Below are positions 1-5,778 of a stretch of DNA of 18,965 bases, piece after piece. The position numbers were made by a program, and so were the translations under genes. The stretch covers positions 1-18,965 of the forward strand of contig URGI01000036.1 of NCBI GenBank assembly GCA_900547315.1. The letters run 5' to 3'. The stretch's first letter is position 1; every line of letters starts with the position of its first letter. The DNA is from an uncultured Eubacteriales bacterium. GTDB lineage: Bacteria; Bacillota; Clostridia; Oscillospirales; Oscillospiraceae. Below the pieces are notes generated by a model. The model was not told the origin of the DNA, did not search any database, and saw only the letters and a list, made by a program, of their open reading frames with translations.

Positions 1-346
<346 letters not shown>

Positions 347-418
347 TATATTTTGCAGGCAAACCCCTTGCTTTACCTCTCCTCTGTTTAGTTTTCAGGG
401 TACAATATGCCTTGACGT

Positions 419-493
419 GGCCCGTTGGTCAAGTGGTCAAGACGGGGGCCTCTCACGCCCCAATCGGGAGTTCGACTCTCCCACGGGTCACCA
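419..493 (+). tRNA. tRNA-Glu (anticodon CTC)
   Basis: A full cloverleaf can be folded. The acceptor stem is GGCCCGT/ACGGGTC with one G-T pair, the anticodon stem is GGGGC/GCCCC around the loop CTCTCAC (anticodon CTC, reads GAG), the T arm is GGGAG/CTCCC with TTCGACT, and the 3' CCA is encoded. It sits 72 nt after the 23S end and 3 nt before tRNA-Lys, so it is probably processed from the rRNA operon transcript. Placement between 23S and 5S is less common than in the 16S-23S spacer or after 5S. Confidence 0.97.
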
Positions 494-496
494 TAT

Positions 497-572
497 GCAC
501 CTTTAGCTCAGCTGGTAGAGCACCTGACTCTTAATCAGGGTGTCCAGGGTTCGAGTCCCTGAAGGTGTACCA
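497..572 (+). tRNA. tRNA-Lys (anticodon CTT)
   Basis: The acceptor stem is GCACCTT/AAGGTGT (first pair G-T), the D arm contains the standard AGCTCAGCTGGTAGAG run, the anticodon stem is CCTGA/TCAGG around CTCTTAA (anticodon CTT, reads AAG), the T arm has GTTCGAGTC, and CCA is encoded. It lies 3 nt after tRNA-Glu, so the two are cotranscribed. Both tRNAs read the G-ending codon of their pair, which suits a GC-rich genome. Confidence 0.97.
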
Positions 573-573
573 T

Positions 574-601
574 CCTTGAGGATGTTTATTCATCCTCAAG
601 G
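574..601 (+). other. Perfect 11-bp hairpin between tRNA-Lys and 5S
   Basis: CCTTGAGGATG (574-584) pairs perfectly with CATCCTCAAGG (591-601) across a 6-nt loop. No T-run follows; instead a promoter -35 box starts 7 nt later. It is either a processing stem that separates the tRNAs from the 5S precursor or a pause or attenuation element. An intrinsic terminator is unlikely because the U-tract is missing. Confidence 0.6.
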
Positions 602-607
602 AACCCC

Positions 608-636
608 TTGACAAAGGGAATTGAATAGTGTAGTAT
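608..636 (+). promoter_or_regulatory. Putative promoter for 5S rRNA
   Basis: A perfect -35 box TTGACA (608-613) is followed after exactly 17 bp by TAGTAT (631-636), 4/6 to the -10 consensus. The 5S RNA begins about 20 nt further on, so transcription would start about 12 nt upstream of it. This would allow 5S to be made independently of the long rRNA transcript. Confidence 0.6.
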
Positions 637-655
637 TTGGTATGTTCCAAATGCA

Positions 656-772
<117 letters not shown>

Positions 773-806
773 CAGAGCCGCTTAAATAAGCGGCTCTGAT
801 TTTTTA
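773..806 (+). terminator. rRNA operon terminator
   Basis: An 11-bp stem CAGAGCCGCTT/AAGCGGCTCTG with a 4-nt AAAT loop is followed by ATTTTTT. This is a classical intrinsic terminator placed directly after 5S. Confidence 0.95.
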
Positions 807-809
807 TAT

Positions 810-838
810 TTGAATTCTTTTGTTGTTTTATATATAAT
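810..838 (+). promoter_or_regulatory. Promoter of the 4Fe-4S protein gene
   Basis: TTGAAT (810-815) and a perfect TATAAT (833-838) are separated by 17 bp. The site begins just after the T-run of the rRNA terminator. The predicted start at about 845 leaves a 22-nt leader that contains the GGAGGT ribosome binding site at 855-860. Confidence 0.7.
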
Positions 839-866
839 TTGGGTAGATATGTAGGGAGGTATATTT

Positions 867-1508
867 ATGATCCGCCAGATAATAAATATAAATGAAGAAA
901 AGTGCATTGGCTGCGGCAAATGCGCCGCGGCGTGTCACGAAAGCGCGATTGCAATTATTAACGGGAAAGCGAGGCTTATCCGCGATGATTACTGTGACGG
1001 TCTTGGCAACTGCCTGCCGCAGTGTCCTGCGGGCGCGATAACCTTTGTAGAGCGCGAGGCGGCGGAATATGATGAGTCCGCTGTGAAAGAGAATAAGGCT
1101 CGCATCGCGGCTGCTGAAGCGGAAGCGAGAGAAAGCCAGCTCGGCAACTGGCCTGTCCAGCTTAAGCTGCTGCCGCCGGTTTCGCCCGTTTTCCGCGGCG
1201 CGGATATTCTGATAGCTGCTGACTGTACGGCCTATGCTTTCGCGGGCTTCCATGAGCGCTTCATCGCAGGACGCACCGTTATTATCGCATGTCCGAAGCT
1301 CGACGCCACCGATTACAGCGAGAAGCTCCAGCAGATATTTATGCTCAACAACATCAAGAGCATCGTTGTGACCCGTATGCAGGTGCCGTGCTGCGGAGGC
1401 CTTGTGCGTATGGTTCAGGCGGCAATGGAGCGCAGCAGAAAGTCTATCCCGTGTGAGGTCTATACTATCTCAAACTCCGGCCAGATTTTGAATAAGGAAA
1501 CTATATAA
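867..1508 (+). CDS. 4Fe-4S dicluster ferredoxin-like protein
   Basis: This 213-aa cytosolic protein is probably an electron carrier or redox-enzyme subunit. Seen: a complete CxxCxxCxxxC cluster motif at C13, C16, C19 and C23, and a second motif C43-x5-C49-x3-C53-P in which Leu46 replaces the usual second cysteine. The second centre may therefore be 3Fe-4S or use another ligand. After a charged linker (about 65-95) comes a domain of about 110 residues with C120, a CPKLD segment (C142) and a VPCCGG segment (C175, C176). These cysteines could bind another cluster or a metal. From memory, this layout (CDGLGNC-type second motif plus CPKLD and CCGG) recurs in Clostridia proteins annotated only as 4Fe-4S binding; the function is not known to me. 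Start: GGAGGT lies 6 nt upstream of the ATG. It is monocistronic, with its own promoter and terminator. Confidence 0.9.
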   Translation: MIRQIININEEKCIGCGKCAAACHESAIAIINGKARLIRDDYCDGLGNCLPQCPAGAITFVEREAAEYDESAVKENKARIAAAEAEARESQLGNWPVQLKLLPPVSPVFRGADILIAADCTAYAFAGFHERFIAGRTVIIACPKLDATDYSEKLQQIFMLNNIKSIVVTRMQVPCCGGLVRMVQAAMERSRKSIPCEVYTISNSGQILNKETI

Positions 1509-1960
1509 AAACAAGGCGGATCGACGATCCGCCTTGTTTTTATATGTCCTTTGTGCTTTTCCCGGCGCTGCTCCTGTTTTTGCAGAAAGCGCCGGTCTTT
1601 CTCGGCCTCTCTTGCCTCGCGGCTTATGCTCTGACGCAGTTTCTTGTTCTGCTCATGCTGAAGCTTGAGCGCCTCCTGCGCCTTTGTGCCGATACCGCGC
1701 GGTTCGAGCTGACGTTTGATTTCCCTTTGCAGCCGCTTCGGATTCAGCCGCCGCTCGGAAAGCGTGCTGCTTTGGAGTTTTGGACTAAAGCTGAGGCCGT
1801 GCCAGTTTCTCAACAGGAACTCATAAACCTCATAATCCTTTGGCTCCGCGCCGAAGGTGATCTTGCATACCTCATATGCGCCGTCTGATTCACGCTCGTA
1901 TAGGCCAATCCAGAACGGCGCTTCAAATGTGACTGTCAGGCTTGTTTTTGTCGTGGACAT
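1460..1960 (-). CDS. yjdF: YjdF family (DUF2992) protein with C-terminal read-on
   Basis: The protein is 166 aa. The first 139 residues match what I know of the YjdF family. The N-terminal beta-rich part contains the conserved FGAEPKDYEVYEFLLRN stretch (about 36-52), followed by NPKRLQREI (73-81), GTKAQEALKLQ (91-101) and a long, highly charged, probably helical tail (102-139). The biochemical role is not established; in Bacillus the gene is controlled by the yjdF riboswitch, which responds to azaaromatic compounds, so a detoxification role has been proposed. Start: AAGGAGG (1969-1975) stands 8 nt upstream of the ATG. Odd: the family-like sequence ends at KHKGH, but no in-frame stop follows. 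The frame continues for 27 residues through the terminator hairpin and overlaps the ferredoxin gene by 49 bp. A TAA lies just out of frame at 1540-1542, so an indel or a real nonstop arrangement is possible. Confidence 0.88.
   Translation of the reverse strand: MSTTKTSLTVTFEAPFWIGLYERESDGAYEVCKITFGAEPKDYEVYEFLLRNWHGLSFSPKLQSSTLSERRLNPKRLQREIKRQLEPRGIGTKAQEALKLQHEQNKKLRQSISREAREAEKDRRFLQKQEQRREKHKGHIKTRRIVDPPCFYIVSLFKIWPEFEIV
1508..1541. terminator. Bidirectional terminator between converging genes
   Basis: A 15-bp perfect stem (1508-1522 with 1526-1540) surrounds a 3-nt loop. The arms start with A-runs and end with T-runs, so TTGTTTTTATAT follows the GC-rich core in both directions. It begins at the last base of the ferredoxin stop codon. 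On the minus strand it lies inside the yjdF reading frame. Confidence 0.9.
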
Positions 1961-2070
1961 TGTTCGTTCCTCCTTATTGCTGTGTACGGGGAACGGACAA
2001 CCAAAGGAGGCAGGTTACTGACGCCTGACGGCGCTCCCGGACTACCTACCGGGATGTGTTTTTATCCCCT
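1961..2070 (-). ncRNA. Putative yjdF riboswitch leader with RBS-pairing element
   Basis: This is the 5' leader of yjdF on the minus strand. It contains CCCGG/CCGGG closing an 8-nt loop (2036-2053), GCGCC/GGCGT (2021-2034), and a GGUAGG that can pair with CCUGCC. CCUCCUU (complement of 2004-2010) can pair perfectly with the yjdF ribosome binding site AAGGAGG (complement of 1969-1975). A competing near-perfect 11-bp helix joins the start-codon region (1960-1970) to 1990-2000. No T-run follows, so control would be at translation. I assign it to the yjdF class by gene context and structure; I cannot run the covariance model. Confidence 0.7.
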
Positions 2071-3006
2071 GCCATAATTATACACTGCACGGTGCGGCAC
2101 CGCAATAGAATTCTGCGGCCAGGCTTTCTTCTTCGGCTCGACGGCGATCCAGATTTCACACTGATAGTCCGGATCTTTCACGTTTGCGGACGGGTAGACC
2201 TCAAGTTCCACGCCGTTTGAGTATTCGTAATCGCTTGTCGTGAAGAAGTCCGTGTTCATCTCCATGTACGTCTTCCGGAACGCCTCGGGCATTGGGCCGC
2301 GTACCTTGAAAACCGCATATGTGTGCGCGGGCAACTCGACCACGTCGATGCCGTCGCCGCCGGTCACATCGTCACGGCAGGCTGCGCCAATGCCGTAGGG
2401 GAAGGTGCTGCCGTCGAGAAATTCGGTGAAGCAGATACCGAGTATGCCGTCGAAGGGGTTCGGCTGTGCCATGAGTGAGCAGAGACGCGGAATAGTCCCG
2501 TCGGCGCCGCATTCGCGCCAGAACGCGGATATCGGCTCATAGGCGATGCCATTTTCGGTGGGCTTTGTGACGTTTATCCTGCGGCACGCGACTTTTATCG
2601 CGCCCTTCTTCTCGATCCTGTAATCCATCATGTTTCCTCCTGTGATAGTAAGTTTCACAGAGATGCGGGAGAAGCTGCGCACATGGCCGCCCTGACGCGC
2701 CGCAGACGGGGATATTCCGTGAAAGCGCGTGAAGGCACGGGAAAAGCTCTCCGGCGTGTCGTAGCCATACTTGAGAGCCGTGTCGATAACGCGGCTGCGC
2801 GTGAGAAAAAGCTCCTGTCCGGCGAGCGACAGCCGCCGCATACGGATATAATCGCCAAAGCTGTACCCGAACAGAATGCCGAACACGCGCTGAAAATGAA
2901 AGCTTGACGACAGCGCGCGTCGCGCGGCCTCCTCGTAGTCGATCTCGCCGGTCATGTTCTCCTCCGCGTAGTCGACGGCACGCTGAATCCCTGTTATCCA
3001 GTCCAT
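2062..3006 (-). CDS. AraC family regulator with GyrI-like effector domain
   Basis: The protein is 314 aa. Residues about 5-105 form the double helix-turn-helix of the AraC/XylS family, with the second-helix signature YGYDTPESFSRAFTRFHGISP at about 80-100. Residues about 125-314 look like the GyrI-like/Rob-type small-molecule binding domain (start DYRIEKK, core IGAACRDDVTGGDGID, end YQCEIWIAVEP). This Rob/BmrR-like layout is typical of transcription factors that sense amphipathic or aromatic compounds. Start: GGGAGGGAG lies just upstream of the ATG. The gene has its own promoter and no terminator before the yjdF leader, so some transcripts may run into yjdF. Both genes fit a response to planar or aromatic toxins, but that link is inference. 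An internal AGGAGG sits just before Met123-Met124. Confidence 0.9.
   Translation of the reverse strand: MDWITGIQRAVDYAEENMTGEIDYEEAARRALSSSFHFQRVFGILFGYSFGDYIRMRRLSLAGQELFLTRSRVIDTALKYGYDTPESFSRAFTRFHGISPSAARQGGHVRSFSRISVKLTITGGNMMDYRIEKKGAIKVACRRINVTKPTENGIAYEPISAFWRECGADGTIPRLCSLMAQPNPFDGILGICFTEFLDGSTFPYGIGAACRDDVTGGDGIDVVELPAHTYAVFKVRGPMPEAFRKTYMEMNTDFFTTSDYEYSNGVELEVYPSANVKDPDYQCEIWIAVEPKKKAWPQNSIAVPHRAVYNYGRG
2077..2105 (-). promoter_or_regulatory. Promoter of yjdF inside the upstream gene's 3' end
   Basis: On the minus strand, TTGCGG (complement of 2100-2105) is followed after 17 bp by a perfect TATAAT (complement of 2077-2082). Both boxes lie in the last codons of the AraC-type gene, whose stop is at 2062-2064. 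The predicted start at about 2070 gives a leader of about 110 nt, which matches the structured region. Confidence 0.6.
2626..2641 (-). promoter_or_regulatory. Internal Shine-Dalgarno before the GyrI-like domain
   Basis: Within the AraC-GyrI gene, a perfect AGGAGG (complement of 2636-2641) stands 4 nt before one ATG (2629-2631) and 7 nt before the next (2626-2628), in frame. Initiation here would give a free 188-aa effector-binding domain. The SD is also the coding sequence for a Gly-Gly, so it may be coincidence. Confidence 0.45.
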
Positions 3007-3088
3007 GCTCTCCCTCCCTCTGTGAACCTATTGTACCGCAGCGGAAACGCGATTTCCTGACTCGCCGTGCTGTCGGGTGTCATGCAGC

Positions 3089-3117
3089 ATTATACCCGCC
3101 ATGCGCGGCTGCGGCAA
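3089..3117 (-). promoter_or_regulatory. Promoter of the AraC-type regulator
   Basis: On the minus strand, TTGCCG (complement of 3112-3117) and TATAAT (complement of 3089-3094) are separated by 17 bp. The leader would be about 75 nt. It is divergent from the -10 box at 3140-3145 of the small plus-strand gene. Confidence 0.65.
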
Positions 3118-3139
3118 CACCTTTCGGCGGGCGGCGGCA

Positions 3140-3145
3140 TATAAT
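3140..3145 (+). promoter_or_regulatory. Possible -10 box for the small plus-strand ORF
   Basis: A perfect TATAAT lies 16 nt before the first candidate ATG (3161). There is no good -35 box at 16-18 bp. If used, the leader would be only about 10-15 nt. Confidence 0.35.
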
Positions 3146-3160
3146 AAGTCCGGATGGGTG

Positions 3161-3343
3161 ATGCACATGGACAATAACGAGATAATGAAGAGCCTTGAGG
3201 GGTTTGACGAGGTATGGAAACGCGTGACCGCGGCGCGGCCCGAGGCCGCAAAGCCGCCCATGCGTTCCGGCGGTGCCGCCGAGCTGATGCCCGGCAAAAA
3301 GCCGCAGAGCCGCGCGGTGCGCTTTTGCCCGCCGCATAAGTGA
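3161..3343 (+). CDS. Small uncharacterised protein (about 60 aa)
   Basis: I do not recognise a named family. From Met at 3161 the product is 60 aa (58 aa from 3167, which has a slightly better-spaced GGTG). Residues 4-23 look like an amphipathic acidic helix ending in EGFDEVWKRV. The rest is Pro, Gly, Ala and basic rich and ends with RFCPPHK, so it is probably unstructured. No signal peptide or membrane segment is present. The longer frame that starts at 3077 overlaps the AraC promoter and has no RBS, so I reject that start. The gene lies 93 nt upstream of the AAA+ ATPase but is separated from it by that gene's own promoter. Short FDEVWxRV-type proteins seem common in related Clostridia by memory only. 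Confidence 0.5.
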   Translation: MHMDNNEIMKSLEGFDEVWKRVTAARPEAAKPPMRSGGAAELMPGKKPQSRAVRFCPPHK

Positions 3344-3357
3344 TTATATGGACTGAT

Positions 3358-3401
3358 CCCCCGAATTGCTCGTTGCCAAGAGCGGTTCGGGGGTATATAA
3401 T
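3358..3401 (+). promoter_or_regulatory. Promoter with -35 box inside an inverted repeat (AAA+ gene)
   Basis: TTGCCA (3373-3378, 5/6) and TATAAT (3396-3401) have a 17-bp spacer. A 14-bp inverted repeat with two wobble pairs, 3358-3371 against 3380-3393 (arms CCCCCGAA..GCTC and GAGC..TTCGGGGG), flanks the -35 box, which sits in its 8-nt loop. As DNA this has the geometry of a dimeric repressor or activator site. It could also act as a weak terminator for the small upstream gene, but no T-run follows. Confidence 0.65.
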
Positions 3402-3436
3402 GAAGCCAAATATAACATAAACAGGAGATGCGACAT

Positions 3437-4858
3437 ATGCCAACGACATGGAACCGCTCCCCGGAGGAGTTTCATAAGATATACATCGCCAATACCGACG
3501 CCTTTTACCGCGTCGGCAGCTTCGCGCTCGCGGACGAGCTGGACAAGTTCGTGACCCGCTGCGCGCTGGAGCTGTGGAGCAAGGCGGGCAGCATAGGCCA
3601 GCATCATGTAGATATGGCCAACCAGATATACTCCAAGAACCGTCCGGAGCCGCACTGGCTGCTGTGGAACCTGACCAGCTCCGTCTGCGAAAGCGACATG
3701 TTCATGCCGCCGGTGTTTTTCTGGGATCTTGCCGAGCGCGACGCGAAGCGCGGCACCGAGGCCTCACGCACATTCATCCGTATGCTCACCAACATTCTGC
3801 TCTACCTCGCCGCCGCGGACGACGACGTGAGCTATGCCGAGGCCGAGTATATCACCGAGTGCGGCGACAAGCTGTCCGCGATATGCGACACCTCCGGCGT
3901 AAAGAAGTCGAAGGAGGCGCTCAATCCGCTGGACTTCGTCACGAACATGGAGCCGGGCTTCACGGAGAAGCACCCGGCCGCACAGCAGACCTCCGGCGGG
4001 GAGACGGCGGCGGCCAAGCCCGCGCAGTCTGAGGAGGAGAAGCCGAGCCTTGAAGAGCTGCTTGCACAGCTTGACGCGCTGGTCGGGCTGGATGAGGTGA
4101 AGAAGGACGTGAAGAGCCTTATAAACCTTATGAAGGTGCGTAAGCTCCGTCAGGAGAACGACCTGCCTGTGCCGCCGATGAGCCTGCACATGGTGTTCCT
4201 CGGCAATCCGGGCACCGGCAAGACCACGGTCGCGCGGCTCGTGGGCGGGCTGTACGCGGCCATCGGCGTGTTGAGCAAGGGGCAGCTCATCGAGGTCGAC
4301 CGTTCGGGGCTTGTGGCCGGATACGTCGGCCAGACCGCCCTGAAAACGCAGGAGGTCATAAAATCCGCCCTCGGCGGGGTGCTGTTTATCGACGAGGCGT
4401 ATTCGCTCGCGTCCGGCGGAGAGAATGATTTTGGCCGCGAGGCTATCGAAACGATACTCAAGGCCATGGAGGATCACAGGGACGATCTCATCGTTATCGT
4501 CGCGGGCTACAACGAGCCGATGACGAAGTTCATCAACTCCAATCCGGGGCTTGAATCCCGCTTCAACAAGTATTTCTACTTTCCGGACTACACCGGAGAG
4601 CAGCTCATGGCAATTTTTCGCGGCCAGTGCAAGAAAAACGGCTACACGCTCAGCGCCGACGCCGAGTCGGCCGCGCTCAAGCTCTTTGACGAGCTGTACG
4701 CCGAGCGCGACGATAACTTCGGCAACGGGCGCGACGTGCGCAACTGTTTCGAGGATATGGTCGTGCGGCAGTCAAACCGCGTCGCCGCGATGGAATCGTC
4801 GACGAGGGACGACCTTATGACCATCCTGCCGGAGGATCTGGAGGACGAAGAGGAATAA
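3437..4858 (+). CDS. AAA+ ATPase, CbbX/SpoVK type, with TerB-like N-terminus
   Basis: The 473-aa protein has two parts. The N-terminal part (about 1-165) is helical, with LLYLAAADDDVSYAEAEYI at about 121-139, reminiscent of TerB-like acidic domains. A low-complexity linker (about 170-200, Ala/Glu/Lys rich) leads to a CbbX/SpoVK-like AAA+ module: GLDEVKKDVKSL, Walker A GNPGTGKTT (about 256-264), Walker B GVLFIDEA (about 313-320), a GYNEPM sensor segment, and SNPGLESRF with the likely arginine finger. Such ATPases are usually hexameric remodelling chaperones; the substrate here is unknown. Start: AGGAG at 3423-3427 is directly followed by an ATG at 3428, too close to use, so I prefer the ATG at 3437 with 9-nt spacing. 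The DUF975-like gene follows after 18 nt, so the two form an operon. Confidence 0.88.
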   Translation: MPTTWNRSPEEFHKIYIANTDAFYRVGSFALADELDKFVTRCALELWSKAGSIGQHHVDMANQIYSKNRPEPHWLLWNLTSSVCESDMFMPPVFFWDLAERDAKRGTEASRTFIRMLTNILLYLAAADDDVSYAEAEYITECGDKLSAICDTSGVKKSKEALNPLDFVTNMEPGFTEKHPAAQQTSGGETAAAKPAQSEEEKPSLEELLAQLDALVGLDEVKKDVKSLINLMKVRKLRQENDLPVPPMSLHMVFLGNPGTGKTTVARLVGGLYAAIGVLSKGQLIEVDRSGLVAGYVGQTALKTQEVIKSALGGVLFIDEAYSLASGGENDFGREAIETILKAMEDHRDDLIVIVAGYNEPMTKFINSNPGLESRFNKYFYFPDYTGEQLMAIFRGQCKKNGYTLSADAESAALKLFDELYAERDDNFGNGRDVRNCFEDMVVRQSNRVAAMESSTRDDLMTILPEDLEDEEE

Positions 4859-4876
4859 AGGAAAGGAAGAACAAGT

Positions 4877-5716
4877 ATGTGGACATGCTATTGCGGACAT
4901 GAAAACGACGGCGCGTTCTGCGCAAGCTGCGGCGCGCCCGCACCGGTCACGCCGGCGGCCGGTTTCCCCACTCGCCGGCAGATATGCGAGACGGCGCGCA
5001 AACGCCTGCACGATCAGCACTACGCTTCAAACTGCACCTATCTCACTCTTATTGGGACACAGACTCTGAGTACAGGCGTTGTTGTGGGTATCACGTATTT
5101 CGTCGTTCTCATGAGCGTATTCTTCACCGCGCAGCCGCTGGTGCTCACATTCCGCGGGCACAGCTTCGACCCGTCGCAGTACCTGCTGCCGTTTTTGACG
5201 CTGTACCTCGAAGTGATGCTCATACTCCTGCTGTATCAGGTATTCTTCGCGAACGTGCTCGCCTGCGGCGAAAGCGCCGCGGCGCTGACGCTGTGGCGCG
5301 GCCAGGCGCTGCACGCGGAGTACGCTTTCTGCGGCTTCTCGGATTATAAGCGCATTATGACTGGGCGGCTGTATCACGCTGTGATCAGCTTCCTGTGGCT
5401 GCTCATACCGGTGTACGGCCTGACGCGGCTGTATTCGTATCTGATGGTACCGTTTATCCTGATAAATAAGCCGCAGCTTTCCGCAAAGGAGGCCATGAGC
5501 TATTCCCGAGCCATAATGCAGGGCTATCGGTGGAAGTATTTCTGCCTGCGTCTGAGCTTCATCGGCTGGCATCTGCTCAACAGCTTTACCTACGGTATCC
5601 TCGGCATATTCTACGTCTACCCTTATTATGACGCGGCCTGTGCGGGATTCTATGAAGCCGTGGTCAAGGAGTATGACGCGAAGAATGTACACACTGAGCC
5701 GAGCGCGGCGGAGTAA
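4877..5716 (+). CDS. Zinc-ribbon DUF975-like membrane protein
   Basis: The 279-aa protein starts with a short zinc ribbon, C4-x-C6 and C15-x2-C18. After a basic stretch (34-45) come about four to six membrane segments (around 55-80, 98-125, 165-195 and 225-260). The C-terminal segment with YRWKYFCLRLSFIGWHLL and the YPYYDAACAGFYE ending is typical of the DUF975 family (integral membrane, function unknown). It follows the AAA+ ATPase by 18 nt with GGAAAGGAAG as RBS, so the two are probably cotranscribed. The ATPase may act on or with this membrane protein; this is inference from adjacency. A bidirectional terminator follows. Confidence 0.82.
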   Translation: MWTCYCGHENDGAFCASCGAPAPVTPAAGFPTRRQICETARKRLHDQHYASNCTYLTLIGTQTLSTGVVVGITYFVVLMSVFFTAQPLVLTFRGHSFDPSQYLLPFLTLYLEVMLILLLYQVFFANVLACGESAAALTLWRGQALHAEYAFCGFSDYKRIMTGRLYHAVISFLWLLIPVYGLTRLYSYLMVPFILINKPQLSAKEAMSYSRAIMQGYRWKYFCLRLSFIGWHLLNSFTYGILGIFYVYPYYDAACAGFYEAVVKEYDAKNVHTEPSAAE

Positions 5717-5730
5717 AAACTTTTATATTA

Positions 5731-5765
5731 AAAAACACGCAGAGCTTTTGCTCTGCGAGTTTCTA
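5731..5765. terminator. Bidirectional terminator (DUF975 gene / fucO)
   Basis: The stem CGCAGAGC/GCTCTGCG (5738-5745 with 5750-5757) has a TTTT loop. It has AGTTTCTATTT on the plus side and an A-run (5730-5735) that gives a U-tract on the minus side, so it serves both converging genes. Confidence 0.85.
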
Positions 5766-5778
5766 TTTGATTTAGAGC

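Noticed and set aside
368..406. Promoter for the tRNA pair (TTGCTT ... TACAAT)
   Set aside because: The spacer is 27 bp, far from the functional 16-18 bp; the tRNAs are more likely cotranscribed with 23S.
3077..3160. Longer N-terminus for the small protein (start at 3077)
   Set aside because: It crosses the divergent AraC promoter, lacks an RBS, and has a composition unlike the rest of the ORF.
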